Source: an uncultured Eubacteriales bacterium
GTDB taxonomy: Bacteria > Bacillota > Clostridia > Lachnospirales > Lachnospiraceae
DNA length: 45,560 nt
Assembly: GCA_900316715.1 (NCBI GenBank)
Contig: ONEC01000026.1
Span: forward strand, 1 to 45,560
Direction: 5' to 3'
Positions 18,255 through 27,017 of this stretch are shown one piece after another (the first letter of the stretch is position 1; every line of letters begins with the position of its first letter). Position numbers and translations under genes: made by a program. The notes below the pieces were generated by a model. That model was not told the DNA's origin. It saw only the letters and a list, made by a program, of their open reading frames with translations, and made no database searches.

Positions 18255-18566
18255 TTACTTAGCCTTGATTTCAAGGTATACACCGGCTGATATATCAAGC
18301 TTCTTAAGAATATCTGTTGTAGCCTTGTTTGGGTTGATTACATCGATAAGTCTCTTGTGGGTTCTCTGCTCGAACTGCTCTCTTGAATCCTTATACTTAT
18401 GAACAGCTCTGAGGATTGTTACCTTCTCAACCTTTGTTGGCATCGGAATAGGACCGCTGACCTTTGCTCCTGTTCCCTTAACAGCTTCAACGATTTCCTT
18501 AGCTGCCTGATCAATAAGTGTATGATCATATGCCTTTAATGTGATTCTCATTACCTGATTAGACAT
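18255..18566 (-). CDS. rpsJ: 30S ribosomal protein S10
   Basis: S10 is a 30S head protein that also acts in transcription antitermination with NusB. The start [15 protein letters not shown] is chosen because GGAGGAG lies 9 nt upstream, although the frame stays open 39 codons further into the leader. The 103-residue protein shows [39 protein letters not shown] and [17 protein letters not shown]. It is the first gene of the S10-spc-alpha cluster. Confidence 0.96.
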   Translation of the reverse strand: MSNQVMRITLKAYDHTLIDQAAKEIVEAVKGTGAKVSGPIPMPTKVEKVTILRAVHKYKDSREQFEQRTHKRLIDVINPNKATTDILKKLDISAGVYLEIKAK

Positions 18567-18865
18567 AAAAAAAGTCTCCTCCTTTTCGCACTTTTTAATG
18601 AGTACGACAAGCGGTGACTGTACAACTCTCCCGAGTGTTTCCTGCTTCTTGCAAGATAATAGGGCGATATTCGCCCTCAACACCCGTCATCTCTGACTTC
18701 TGTCAGATGGTTATCGGTACAGTGACTTGCCGTCAAATTTCATAGACTTGACCTTCGCTCCACGAAATTACCTGTTCTAACCCTGTGTTCTATTGAACAC
18801 ATACATGCCGATTCATCTGGGTTACTTTCAGCAACTTTCGCTTCAACGCTATCAATGTCACAGCA
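18567..18865 (-). promoter_or_regulatory. Structured leader RNA of the S10 operon
   Basis: This is about 300 nt of untranslated leader between the promoter and rpsJ. In the transcript a 7-bp core (ACTGTAC with GTACAGT, arms at 18614-18623 and 18717-18726, 9 of 10 positions paired) closes a multi-branched domain. That domain contains hairpins at 18661-18677 (GGGCGA/TCGCCC) and 18688-18709 (CATCTG/CAGATG with a bulge). Further hairpins lie at 18732-18752 (GTCAA/TTGAC) and 18785-18800 (perfect GTGTTC/GAACAC). No terminator or T-box motif is seen. A role in autoregulation by a ribosomal protein is plausible, but the ligand is unknown. Confidence 0.65.
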
Positions 18866-18871
18866 AGACGT

Positions 18872-18900
18872 AGTATATAACATCTGATTTTATATTGCAA
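18872..18900 (-). promoter_or_regulatory. Sigma-A promoter of the S10 operon
   Basis: On the minus strand, TTGCAA (18895-18900) and TATACT (18872-18877) are separated by exactly 17 nt in an AT-rich region just after the terminator of the upstream operon. Initiation is expected near 18865. This is the only strong promoter upstream of rpsJ. Confidence 0.85.
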
Positions 18901-18910
18901 GTATTATTTT

Positions 18911-18950
18911 TAAAATTTTTCGAGCCGCTCGGATTTTCTCCGGGCGGCCC
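18911..18950 (-). terminator. Probable terminator after the DUF1667 gene
   Basis: A GC-rich imperfect 12-bp stem lies at 18922-18933 and 18939-18950 around a 5-nt loop. It starts 14 nt after the stop codon of the DUF1667 protein. It is followed on the minus strand by an AT tract (AAAAATTTTA) rather than a pure T run, so termination may be partial. It separates the redox operon from the S10 promoter. Confidence 0.6.
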
Positions 18951-18964
18951 AGAATTATGTCAAC

Positions 18965-19318
18965 TTATAAGCTTCTTGTAGCTATTACAGGGATATCTGT
19001 CCCTGCAGCATTTTCTACTATTATATCTCCTGTATGAACCGGAGTATGTACCACTGCTTTCTTAATATCTTCCATGCATTCAAATATCTTATCCTTTGGT
19101 ACAGGTTCCTTAGTCTTTACAGGAATGCTTACACCTTCAGGAGTTCTTACGGTTGTTGTAACCATTCTGACCGGTGCCGTAAGCTCGGAGATACCATAGT
19201 CGTGTCCTCTCTTACAGGTGTTTCCTGTTACTGAAAGGATATCTCCTGTTCCATCATCAAGCTCTATACTCAGTCTGCAGCCCATCGGACAGCAGATACA
19301 TGTTAATTCTTTAGTCAT
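18965..19318 (-). CDS. DUF1667 family cysteine-rich redox protein
   Basis: This is a 117-residue protein with CICCPMGCRL near the N-terminus and a further Cys in NTCKRGHDYG, followed by the family motif APVRMVTTTVRTPEG. DUF1667 proteins are regularly encoded next to GlpA-like and NAD(P)/FAD oxidoreductases, as here. They are thought to be electron-transfer or metal-binding partners of that complex; the four-Cys layout would suit an iron-sulfur site but this is not established. It is the third gene of an operon, starting 23 nt after the FAD oxidoreductase. Confidence 0.88.
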   Translation of the reverse strand: MTKELTCICCPMGCRLSIELDDGTGDILSVTGNTCKRGHDYGISELTAPVRMVTTTVRTPEGVSIPVKTKEPVPKDKIFECMEDIKKAVVHTPVHTGDIIVENAAGTDIPVIATRSL

Positions 19319-19341
19319 AGCCGCTCCTCCGTACTAATCCT

Positions 19342-20619
19342 TCAGTTACTTTCTATCTCTACTGTCACATCACCTGTTACTTCATTAAGAATATCTTTCT
19401 TAACAGTTACATCCTGCATCTCACTCGGAATGAGTACCAGCGTCTTCTTCCTCATAAGTTCCTTGTCGCCTGACTTAACAACTATGGATGCACCTTTATA
19501 TATTCCCGTAACTCTGAATCTGAGGTGGATATCTTCTCCTACTTCACCCGCTGTAAAGCTGTTCGGTACGGTATATCGTACTCCGTTCTGCGGAATGAAT
19601 CTATATTCTGATGAAGGCGTTTCTTCCTTATTACCATCTGCCAGGCCGAGAACATATTCTGCAGCACTTTCTCCAGCCTTCGAAGCCTCAGCAGACACAA
19701 AGTCTACCAGGTCATGCACATGGAGTACATTTCCACAGGCAAAGATACCTTCTATACCCGTCTCCAGCTTGTCATTTACAAGCGGTCCGTTGGTGAGCGG
19801 ATTGATATCTACTCCGCAGCTTCTTGAAAGCTCATTCTCAGGGATAAGTCCACAGGACAGAAGCAGTGTATCACAAGGATATAAAACTTCTGTTCCCTGA
19901 ATAGGCTTTCCGTTATCCACTTCAGCCACCACAACTCCCTCGAGTCTGTCTCTTCCTTTTATATCAACTATGGTATGACTCAGAAGAAGAGGAATGTTGT
20001 AATCATTCAGACACTGCTCTATATTCCTGTTCAGTCCATTGGAATATGGCATAAGTTCAAATACAGCGGCCACATGTGCCCCTTCAAGAGTCATACGTCT
20101 CGCCATGATGAGTCCTATATCACCTGAACCAAGTATAACAACCTCCCGGCCCGGAAGAACTCCTTCTATATTAATGAGTCTCTGTGCGGTACCTGCCGTG
20201 TAAATTCCCTGCGGTCTGTAACCCGGGATTCCAAGAGCACCTCTCGGGCGTTCCCTGCAGCCCATGGCAAGGATCACTGCCTTTGCACTTATACTCTCCA
20301 CACCTCTACTGCTGCTGAGTATGGTAACAGTCTTATCAGGAGCTATATCCAGGACCATGGTTCCCGTCTCATAGGCTATTCCCAGTTCCTTAACCATGTC
20401 GCTGTACCTCTCAGCATACTCCGGTCCCGTCAGCTCCTCTTTAAATGTATGAAGTCCGAAACCGTTATGTATACACTGATTCAGTATTCCACCCAGAACA
20501 CCATCTCTCTCAAATATAATTATATTATCAAGCCCTGCCTTCTTTGCAGACACAGCTGCAGCCATTCCAGCCGGACCGCCACCAATTATCACAAGATCAT
20601 ATTCACGCATATCAGTCAC
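19342..20619 (-). CDS. NAD(P)/FAD-dependent oxidoreductase, second subunit of GlpA-like module
   Basis: The 425-residue flavoprotein has an N-terminal FAD-binding motif GGGPAGMAAAVSAKKAG, then LGGILNQCIHNGFG. A second dinucleotide fold follows, GREVVILGSGDIGLIMARRM, and near the C-terminus the FAD motif GIFACGNVLHVHDLVDFVSA. This is the family found with GlpA-like dehydrogenases and DUF1667 proteins in Clostridia; it probably passes electrons between that dehydrogenase and NAD(P). It starts 5 nt after the upstream dehydrogenase gene. The true substrate cannot be read from the sequence. Confidence 0.88.
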   Translation of the reverse strand: MTDMREYDLVIIGGGPAGMAAAVSAKKAGLDNIIIFERDGVLGGILNQCIHNGFGLHTFKEELTGPEYAERYSDMVKELGIAYETGTMVLDIAPDKTVTILSSSRGVESISAKAVILAMGCRERPRGALGIPGYRPQGIYTAGTAQRLINIEGVLPGREVVILGSGDIGLIMARRMTLEGAHVAAVFELMPYSNGLNRNIEQCLNDYNIPLLLSHTIVDIKGRDRLEGVVVAEVDNGKPIQGTEVLYPCDTLLLSCGLIPENELSRSCGVDINPLTNGPLVNDKLETGIEGIFACGNVLHVHDLVDFVSAEASKAGESAAEYVLGLADGNKEETPSSEYRFIPQNGVRYTVPNSFTAGEVGEDIHLRFRVTGIYKGASIVVKSGDKELMRKKTLVLIPSEMQDVTVKKDILNEVTGDVTVEIESN

Positions 20620-20624
20620 CTCCC

Positions 20625-22010
20625 CTAATGTTTCTTAACATCGCCGAGGGATATGCCGAGGGACTCAGCAATCAGCGCCATAACCTTAGGTGAACAGAAA
20701 CCTGCCTGACATCTTCCCATGCCCGCTCTGGTTCTTCTCTTTACTCCATCCAGGGTTGTTGCACCCAGTGGACGGTTAATAGCATCAAGAATCTCACCCT
20801 CTGTAACCGTCTCGCATCTGCAGACAATATTTCCATAAGCCGGATTCTCTCTTATCAGCTCATTCTGTTCATCTTTTGTAAGTCCTGCGAAATGCTTCAC
20901 TCCGGTTCTTGTATCAACAAAATCTTCTTTCTTCACAAGCTCGATCCGTTTCGAAAGAAGCTCAGCCACATACTCGCCTATAGCAGGTGCACTGCTTAGA
21001 CCCGGTGATTCGATTCCTGCCACATCTATGAATCCTGCGTGGGATTCTTCTATTATAAAGTCTCCGGACTCTCCTACCGCTCTGAGTCCTGAGAAGTTTG
21101 TAATTGCTTTGTTAAATGGAATATTCTCAACTGAAAGAGCAGCCTTTTCTTTGATCTCCCCAAGGCCCTCTGCCGTAGTTGCCGTATTATCCTTATCTTC
21201 TATATTAACTGCTGTAGGTCCGAGAAGAATATTTCCATGTGCCGTCGGAGTAACGAGAACACCCTTTCCCATCTTAGTAGGCATCTGGAACAGAGTTCTT
21301 GATATAAGCGAACCTGCTTCCTTATCCAGAAGATAATACTCCCCTCTTCTAGGAGTGATGTTCATCTTCTCCTCACATACCATGTTGTGGATAGCATCAG
21401 CATAGACACCGGCTGCATTTATAACTATACCGGCCTCATATGTTCCACTGCCTGTCTCCACAGAGTATCCATTCTCTGACACAGTAATATTCTTTACTTC
21501 AGTATTAAACTTAAACTCTGCGCCATTAGCAAATGCATTCTCAGCGAAGGCTATGGTCATCTCAAATGGGCATACCACTCCTGAGGTTTCTGCCAGAAGT
21601 GCTCCGGCCACCGTCTTCCCAAGAGACGGCTCAAGTTCCTTTGCTTCCTCACCTGTAAGAAGAGACAATCCCTCTACGCCATTTGCTATTCCTCTGTCAT
21701 ACAGCTTCTGAAGGCCGTCCAGTTCTTCTTTGTCAAAGCACAGGACCATGGCCCCATTCTGGTTATATGCAAAGTCCAACTGTTTTGAAAGTTCCGGCAT
21801 CATCTTACTTCCCCGGACATTCAGCTTTGCCTTCAGTGTTCCCGATACAGCATCGAACCCTGCATGGACTATTCCGCTGTTGGCCTTACTGGTTCCTTCG
21901 CATACGTCACTTTCCTTCTCGATAACACAGACGCTGAGCCTGTATTTCGAAAGTTCCCTTGCTACAGCGCATCCGATAACTCCTGCGCCGATAACCAATA
22001 CATCATACAT
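20625..22010 (-). CDS. FAD-dependent oxidoreductase, GlpA-like, with C-terminal BFD-type [2Fe-2S] domain
   Basis: The 461-residue protein has the N-terminal FAD site VIGAGVIGCAVARELSKY and SKANSGIVHAGFDA, typical of the DAO/GlpA superfamily (glycerol-3-phosphate or 2-hydroxyacid oxidation). Near residues 395-445 is a BFD-like domain with CRCETVTEGEI and GMGRCQAGFC, giving four cysteines for a [2Fe-2S] cluster. With the next two genes it forms the well-known GlpA-like/FAD-oxidoreductase/DUF1667 set. No glycerol kinase or facilitator gene is adjacent, so glycerol 3-phosphate as the substrate is only the default guess. A TATAAT-like box lies just upstream of GGGGATGAGCG but its -35 is weak. Confidence 0.88.
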   Translation of the reverse strand: MYDVLVIGAGVIGCAVARELSKYRLSVCVIEKESDVCEGTSKANSGIVHAGFDAVSGTLKAKLNVRGSKMMPELSKQLDFAYNQNGAMVLCFDKEELDGLQKLYDRGIANGVEGLSLLTGEEAKELEPSLGKTVAGALLAETSGVVCPFEMTIAFAENAFANGAEFKFNTEVKNITVSENGYSVETGSGTYEAGIVINAAGVYADAIHNMVCEEKMNITPRRGEYYLLDKEAGSLISRTLFQMPTKMGKGVLVTPTAHGNILLGPTAVNIEDKDNTATTAEGLGEIKEKAALSVENIPFNKAITNFSGLRAVGESGDFIIEESHAGFIDVAGIESPGLSSAPAIGEYVAELLSKRIELVKKEDFVDTRTGVKHFAGLTKDEQNELIRENPAYGNIVCRCETVTEGEILDAINRPLGATTLDGVKRRTRAGMGRCQAGFCSPKVMALIAESLGISLGDVKKH

Positions 22011-22107
22011 TCGCTCATCCCCTTTATTATATTAATGTATCAAAACCCATTTACTATCTTTACCGTCCACCTCGAAAATCAGAGTCCTGCCTATCTCACT
22101 TCGTCGG

Positions 22108-23016
22108 TCATCTTGAAGTCCAGCGTCCTGCCGCCCCACATGGCAGTGCATAGTCTGAATCCCTTACAGGAATGCCCAGCTCTGAAGATTCAACCTTGCC
22201 TCCGAAATTCTTCACCACGGTACTTCCTATCATATAAGAAAGCACACCCGGTTGAAGACCGGTGGTATAGGAGTTAACAAGGAAGAACAGCGCATCCTCA
22301 GAAAGGAGTTCTGCTGCAAGTCCTATCAGCTCATATACAGCTTCTTCTATCTTCCAGATCTCACCCTTCGGTCCTCTGCCGTAGGATGGAGGATCCATAA
22401 TTATTCCATCGTACTTGTTGCCGCGTCTTATCTCTCGTTCAACAAACTTCTTGCAGTCATCCACCAGCCATCTAATAGGTGCATCACCGAGTCCTGAGGA
22501 TACGGCATTTTCCTTTGCCCATCCGACCATACCCTTTGAAGCATCCACATGAGTAACTCTTGCTCCTGCCGCTGCTGCCGCAATGGTTGCACCTCCTGTA
22601 TAAGCAAAGAGATTCAGAACCTTTACAGGCTTGTCGCTGTCTGCAGTTCTTCCCTCCTCACGAACAGCCTTTTCTATAATAGAAGAAAACCAGTCCCAGT
22701 TAGCAGCCTGCTCCGGAAACAGTCCAGTATGCTTAAAAGCAAAAGGCTTCAGATTAAATGTAAGGCGTTTTCCTATACTGAGATCGTAACCTATGCTCCA
22801 CTCCTCCGGGAGATTATAGGTCTTCCACTCTCCGCCTCCTTTATTGCTTCTGAAGTAATGTCCATTAAGCTTCTTCCATTCAGGAGATATCTTCTCTGTA
22901 TTCCATATAACCTGCGGATCCGGTCTAAGCAGGATATAGCCTCCCCAACTCTCCAGCTTCTCTCCTTCCGAGGTATCTATAACTTCATAATCTTTCCATC
23001 TGTCAGCTAACCACAT
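22108..23016 (-). CDS. Class I SAM-dependent methyltransferase, RlmI-like
   Basis: The 302-residue protein has a Rossmann methyltransferase core with the SAM motif VLNLFAYTGGATIAAAAAGA and acidic loop VTHVDASKGM. The catalytic motif IIMDPPSYGRGPKGEIWKIE resembles 23S rRNA cytosine-5 methyltransferases of the RlmI/RlmK group. Those usually carry an N-terminal PUA domain, which is absent here, so the RNA target may differ. The region LRPDPQVIWN at the N-terminus is shared with a clostridial subgroup. It starts 8 nt after citrate synthase and is the last gene of that operon. Confidence 0.85.
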   Translation of the reverse strand: MWLADRWKDYEVIDTSEGEKLESWGGYILLRPDPQVIWNTEKISPEWKKLNGHYFRSNKGGGEWKTYNLPEEWSIGYDLSIGKRLTFNLKPFAFKHTGLFPEQAANWDWFSSIIEKAVREEGRTADSDKPVKVLNLFAYTGGATIAAAAAGARVTHVDASKGMVGWAKENAVSSGLGDAPIRWLVDDCKKFVEREIRRGNKYDGIIMDPPSYGRGPKGEIWKIEEAVYELIGLAAELLSEDALFFLVNSYTTGLQPGVLSYMIGSTVVKNFGGKVESSELGIPVRDSDYALPCGAAGRWTSR

Positions 23017-23024
23017 ATCTGTTC

Positions 23025-24386
23025 CTACCAGTCTCTTTCTTCTATCGGTAAATATTCCTTATGCTCACCTACATACTTATATGCAGGTCTGATGATTTTT
23101 CCGTTGTTCACCAGTTCCTCTATTCTGTGTGCCGTCCAGCCTGCTATACGGGCAATGGCAAAGATCGGTGTAAACAGTTCCATAGGTATTCTGAGCATTG
23201 TATATACAAGTCCGCTGTAGAAGTCTACATTTGCACATACAGGCTTCTTCATATCGCGGTTCTTCATAATAAGCTTCTTAGCTATATTTTCAACTCTGTC
23301 ATAAAGAGCAAATTCCTTCTCGAAGCCTTCCTCTTCAGAAAGACGTCTTGCGTACTCCTTAAGGATAACTGCTCTTGGGTCTGACAGTGTATAGATTGCA
23401 TGTCCCATTCCATAGATAAGTCCGGAATGATCAAATCCCTTCTTATCCAGAAGCCCCTGAAGATAGTTAGATATCTCCTTATCATTCTCCCAGTCGGAAA
23501 TGTTGCTCTTCAGATCAGCAAACATCTGCTGAACCTTAAGGTTTGCACCACCATGTCTAGGTCCCTTAAGTGATCCAAGAGATCCGGCAATGGTAGAATA
23601 GGTATCTGTTCCTGAGGTTGTAATAACATGAGATGTAAATGTAGAGTTATTACCACCACCATGCTCTGCATGCAGAACAAGACAGATATCAAGAACTGCA
23701 GCTTCAAGCTCCGTATACTTCGGATCTGAACGAAGCAGTCTCAGAATATTTTCAGCTGTTGAAAGTTCCGGCTTCGGTCTGTGGATAACAAGACTGGCAT
23801 CATGGAACTTATGTCTGTAACTCTGATATCCATAAGCTGCGATTACAGGGAATCGTGCTATGAGTCCCAATGACTGCTCCAATACATGCTTAATGGATAT
23901 ATTATCCGGATCTTCATCATAGGTATATAGTGTAAGAACACATCTCTCAAGTGTATTCATGATGTTATGGCTTGGAGCCTTCATGATAACATCTCTGTTA
24001 AAGTTATCAGGAAGGGATCTCATATTTCCTATAACCTTCATGAACTCACTGAGCTGAGTTTCCGTTGGAAGCTCACCAAAGAGGAGAAGGAATATAGTTT
24101 CTTCGAATCCATGACAGGTTCCGTAAAAACCATCTACAAGAGACTTAACATTATATCCCTGGAAATACAGCTCACCATCAATCGGAGTTCTCACTCCGTT
24201 GATATCCTTGAAACCGTTAACATCAGATATTTCTGTAAGTCCTGTAAGGACACCCTTTCCATCTGAATCACGAAGTCCTCTTTTAACATCATATTTCTTA
24301 TAGAGAGTCTGGTCGATCTGACCGCTGTCGCCGCAGAACTCCACATACTTATCTATAAGCTCATTTATCTCAACACTTTCTATCAT
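23025..24386 (-). CDS. Citrate/2-methylcitrate synthase family protein
   Basis: The enzyme condenses oxaloacetate with acetyl-CoA to citrate in the cytoplasm. The 453-residue chain has the active-site motifs HAEHGGGNNSTFTSHVITTS (first catalytic His), GHAIYTLSDPRAVILKEYAR (second His and substrate Arg) and ANVDFYSGLVY (catalytic Asp). GPRHGGAN is also typical. In anaerobic Clostridia this enzyme feeds the branch to 2-oxoglutarate and glutamate. The first codons overlap the metallophosphoesterase gene by 4 nt. Whether it is a si-citrate or 2-methylcitrate synthase cannot be settled by eye; absence of prp genes nearby favours citrate synthase. Confidence 0.92.
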   Translation of the reverse strand: MIESVEINELIDKYVEFCGDSGQIDQTLYKKYDVKRGLRDSDGKGVLTGLTEISDVNGFKDINGVRTPIDGELYFQGYNVKSLVDGFYGTCHGFEETIFLLLFGELPTETQLSEFMKVIGNMRSLPDNFNRDVIMKAPSHNIMNTLERCVLTLYTYDEDPDNISIKHVLEQSLGLIARFPVIAAYGYQSYRHKFHDASLVIHRPKPELSTAENILRLLRSDPKYTELEAAVLDICLVLHAEHGGGNNSTFTSHVITTSGTDTYSTIAGSLGSLKGPRHGGANLKVQQMFADLKSNISDWENDKEISNYLQGLLDKKGFDHSGLIYGMGHAIYTLSDPRAVILKEYARRLSEEEGFEKEFALYDRVENIAKKLIMKNRDMKKPVCANVDFYSGLVYTMLRIPMELFTPIFAIARIAGWTAHRIEELVNNGKIIRPAYKYVGEHKEYLPIEERDW

Positions 24387-24973
24387 ATCTCTATCGTATA
24401 CCTTTCGTATGCATTTATGATCCTGGTATCATTATATGTATCTTCACGCTTTACGCCACGTCCATAATTAAGATGAACATGTCCATGAACGAAAAGCTTA
24501 GGATGGTACTTATCCATAATATCCCTGAAAACACTGAAGCCTCTGTGCGGAAGATCATCCTGATCATTTATTCCGCGGGCCGGGCTGTGAGTAAGAAGTA
24601 TATCCACTCCTCCGGCTCTCCAGAGTTTGAACTTTAGCTTCCTGTATCTTGCTCTCATCTCCTTTTCAGTGTACTGATAAGGACTCATGTTGTAGCACAT
24701 GCTTCCGCCGAGCCCCATTATCCTGAGCCCTTTATAGGTATAAACCGTATCATCCACGCATATACATCCATCCGGCGGTGTCTTATCATAGCAGGTATCA
24801 TGATTACCGTGCACATATAAAACCGGTGCAGTGGTATAAGTTGCAATAAATGACAGGTACTGCGGTGCCAGATCTCCTGCAGCAAGCACGAGGTCCAGCC
24901 CCTCCAGCTTTGACTTCTCGAAGAAATCCCATAAATATCTAGATTCTAAATCAGCCAGTAACAGTATCTTCAT
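24383..24973 (-). CDS. Metallophosphoesterase with an altered first metal motif
   Basis: The 196-residue calcineurin-like phosphoesterase shows AAGDLAPQYL, YVHGNHDTC, LLTHSPARG and FVHGHVHLNYG, the second to fifth metal-binding motifs of the family. The first motif, normally DxH, reads ADLESRY here, so Glu replaces the usual His. This variant may still bind metal. The substrate is unknown. It overlaps the upstream BMP-domain gene by 23 nt and citrate synthase by 4 nt, so the three are translated together. Confidence 0.85.
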   Translation of the reverse strand: MKILLLADLESRYLWDFFEKSKLEGLDLVLAAGDLAPQYLSFIATYTTAPVLYVHGNHDTCYDKTPPDGCICVDDTVYTYKGLRIMGLGGSMCYNMSPYQYTEKEMRARYRKLKFKLWRAGGVDILLTHSPARGINDQDDLPHRGFSVFRDIMDKYHPKLFVHGHVHLNYGRGVKREDTYNDTRIINAYERYTIEI

Positions 24974-26996
24974 TCTCTTCCTGTTTTACGCCCTTTAATT
25001 CTACGATAGGACGTGCCCTCTCTCTAAGTTCTTCCTTTGATGGAATCTTTCCTACTACGTTTTCACACAGCCAGTCCATCTTTATAATATCGTCTATATC
25101 AAGCTCCTGATCAGGTTCACTCTGGAATCTGCCATCCTGGGAGCTTATCCCTCCATCAAATGCAACAAAGCGGTTTGTTCTCATCATAACCTTAAGTGTA
25201 TGCACAAGTCGTGCCACCTGCATAGGAAGCTTCTTGGAAATGATAAGGTCAACCACGCCTGAAGAAAGTCCCCACCAGTAGTTGATAGGTTTTCCTTCTG
25301 TATTGGAATCCGCCGTCGCCCATGAATCATGAAGTATCAGGTCGATCAGCTTCTCATACAGAACTCCCCAGTTATAGACCGGCATAGCCATATTGACCGG
25401 TTCGCCGTCTGTAAGCTTATAAAGACCAAATCTTCTAGATGCATTATTCGGTGTGATCATATCCTGATCAGATATGTAATCAACGCCCTCATCCTCAAGG
25501 GATTTATATATATCCTCAATGTTGTGATTATCTTTAAGTGTAGTCCACTTAAGATAAACCTTGCATCTTGGATTCACCATAAGGGCTCCAAGTGCAAATG
25601 CATTGATATTGGCTACATTTCCGAAGATAGGATAATCGGCTACATAGCCCACCTTATTCGTCTCCGTAAGTGCACCGGCGATAACGCCCGACAGGAACTT
25701 AACCTCATAGAGTCTTGCATAGTAAGTTCTGATGTATCTATGAGATGTATTCAGTGAACAGTTAAGAATCTTCACATTCTTATACTTTATCGCGCACTTA
25801 AGGCTGGCATCGATAAGACGGGTGGTGGTGGTAAATATAACCTCAACGCCCTGCTTCTCGATCAGCTCTTCCATTGCATCGATGGCATCCTGCTCAGTCT
25901 TTGCCGTGGTAATCTTGAGTGTGCTTATTCTGTCACCAAAAACTTCCTTTATGTGATTTCTTCCCAGCTCATGTGCATAGAGCCAGTCAGAAGAATCAGG
26001 TTCTCTATCATATATGAAGGCGATCTTAAGAGGCTTCGCTGCGGAATACTGCTGCGGAAGTATATGAGATATGATGGACCTCTTTGCCTCTGGTGGATTA
26101 AGAGATACCTCAACCTCAAACTGCTCCTCCATAACGAGGAACTCCTGCCACATTTCCTTGATGCCCTGCTTCATAGCTTCCTGTGAAAGCTCAGCCACTG
26201 CATCAAAGCCCTTGATGCCGACCATTCCAAGGAACGCATCACCGGTGGTGATATGTAAGAGCTTGTCGCCCTTCTGTTCCTTAAATGCACTGGCGAATCT
26301 ATAATAAGCCGCCTTAAACTCCAGCGTCTTCTCATCACTCCAAACCTTACCAAATTCAGCTCTTGTAACTGCACCTGAGCCATCGGCAGAATCCGCATTG
26401 CTTGAAGTCGCTGTACTTGTACTTATACTCTCTTCACTTCTGTCTACACCAACTTCAGTAATAAGCTTTGCAAAGCTTCCTTCGTTGGAGAACCAGATGT
26501 AATTAACACCGGTCTTCTTGTAGAAATCCATGAATTCATAATATATCTTTATATCTTTTCTATCAGACAGCTTCGGAATCTTTCTCGTAACAAAAGCAGG
26601 AATAGAGTCTGCATTAAAATACTTAAGCACACTTACTCTCTTGTTACCCTCTACTACATAGAAATAGTTCATGAACTCATATACCTTAATGGCATCATGG
26701 ATTCCTTCTGCAATATGAGCATCGCAGAGCATGGACCACTTGGCGCCAAACTCTGTATTGATATCCATGATAGGCATAAAGTTCCTTGCAAATGCATTTG
26801 TTCTCGAAGCTGTACTTGTTCCTACTACTCTTTCCAGTGGGATATTGACCAGACCGAGATTGGTCTCTCCTATAATCTCTTCCTTCTGAATGATATCATC
26901 CAGTACCGGAAGATAAGGATGCTGACCTTTCAGCATGTCTGCTCGTACAGCCTTGTCACCTAATCTTTTAGCTTTTTCATAATCTGTAATTGACAA
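24951..26996 (-). CDS. Cytoplasmic fusion of a ParB-like domain and a BMP/PnrA-type ligand-binding domain
   Basis: The 681-residue protein has no signal peptide or membrane segment. Residues about 45-160 resemble the ParB/sulfiredoxin fold (NIPLERVVGTST, a partner helix region, and the signature FYVVEGNKRVSVLKYF). A Ser/Thr/Ala/Asp-rich linker (about 190-215) follows. Then comes the BMP (basic membrane protein/PnrA) periplasmic-binding fold: KIAFIYDREPDSSDW, VIFTTTTRLIDASLKCAI, GVIAGALTETNKVGYVADYP. BMP proteins are normally extracellular nucleoside-binding lipoproteins, so this intracellular form is likely a ligand sensor. The ParB-like part could be a nucleotide-dependent switch or nuclease-like module. 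It lies between moxR and the metallophosphoesterase, which it overlaps. Confidence 0.82.
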   Translation of the reverse strand: MSITDYEKAKRLGDKAVRADMLKGQHPYLPVLDDIIQKEEIIGETNLGLVNIPLERVVGTSTASRTNAFARNFMPIMDINTEFGAKWSMLCDAHIAEGIHDAIKVYEFMNYFYVVEGNKRVSVLKYFNADSIPAFVTRKIPKLSDRKDIKIYYEFMDFYKKTGVNYIWFSNEGSFAKLITEVGVDRSEESISTSTATSSNADSADGSGAVTRAEFGKVWSDEKTLEFKAAYYRFASAFKEQKGDKLLHITTGDAFLGMVGIKGFDAVAELSQEAMKQGIKEMWQEFLVMEEQFEVEVSLNPPEAKRSIISHILPQQYSAAKPLKIAFIYDREPDSSDWLYAHELGRNHIKEVFGDRISTLKITTAKTEQDAIDAMEELIEKQGVEVIFTTTTRLIDASLKCAIKYKNVKILNCSLNTSHRYIRTYYARLYEVKFLSGVIAGALTETNKVGYVADYPIFGNVANINAFALGALMVNPRCKVYLKWTTLKDNHNIEDIYKSLEDEGVDYISDQDMITPNNASRRFGLYKLTDGEPVNMAMPVYNWGVLYEKLIDLILHDSWATADSNTEGKPINYWWGLSSGVVDLIISKKLPMQVARLVHTLKVMMRTNRFVAFDGGISSQDGRFQSEPDQELDIDDIIKMDWLCENVVGKIPSKEELRERARPIVELKGVKQEENEDTVTG

Positions 26997-27017
26997 TTTG
27001 CACGCCCCCCATTTGGC

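Noticed and set aside
18567..18683. 39-codon N-terminal extension of S10 into the leader
   Set aside because: S10 proteins start near MSNQVMRI, and GGAGGAG is correctly placed there. The extension is in the structured leader.
18567..18865. T-box or other known riboswitch in the S10 leader
   Set aside because: There is no T-box UGGNACC motif, no terminator/antiterminator pair, and no consensus that I recognise.
20625..22010. Naming this gene glpA with a full glpABC operon
   Set aside because: The family fits broadly, but no glycerol kinase or facilitator is nearby and the partners are of the DUF1667 type, so the substrate is not proven.
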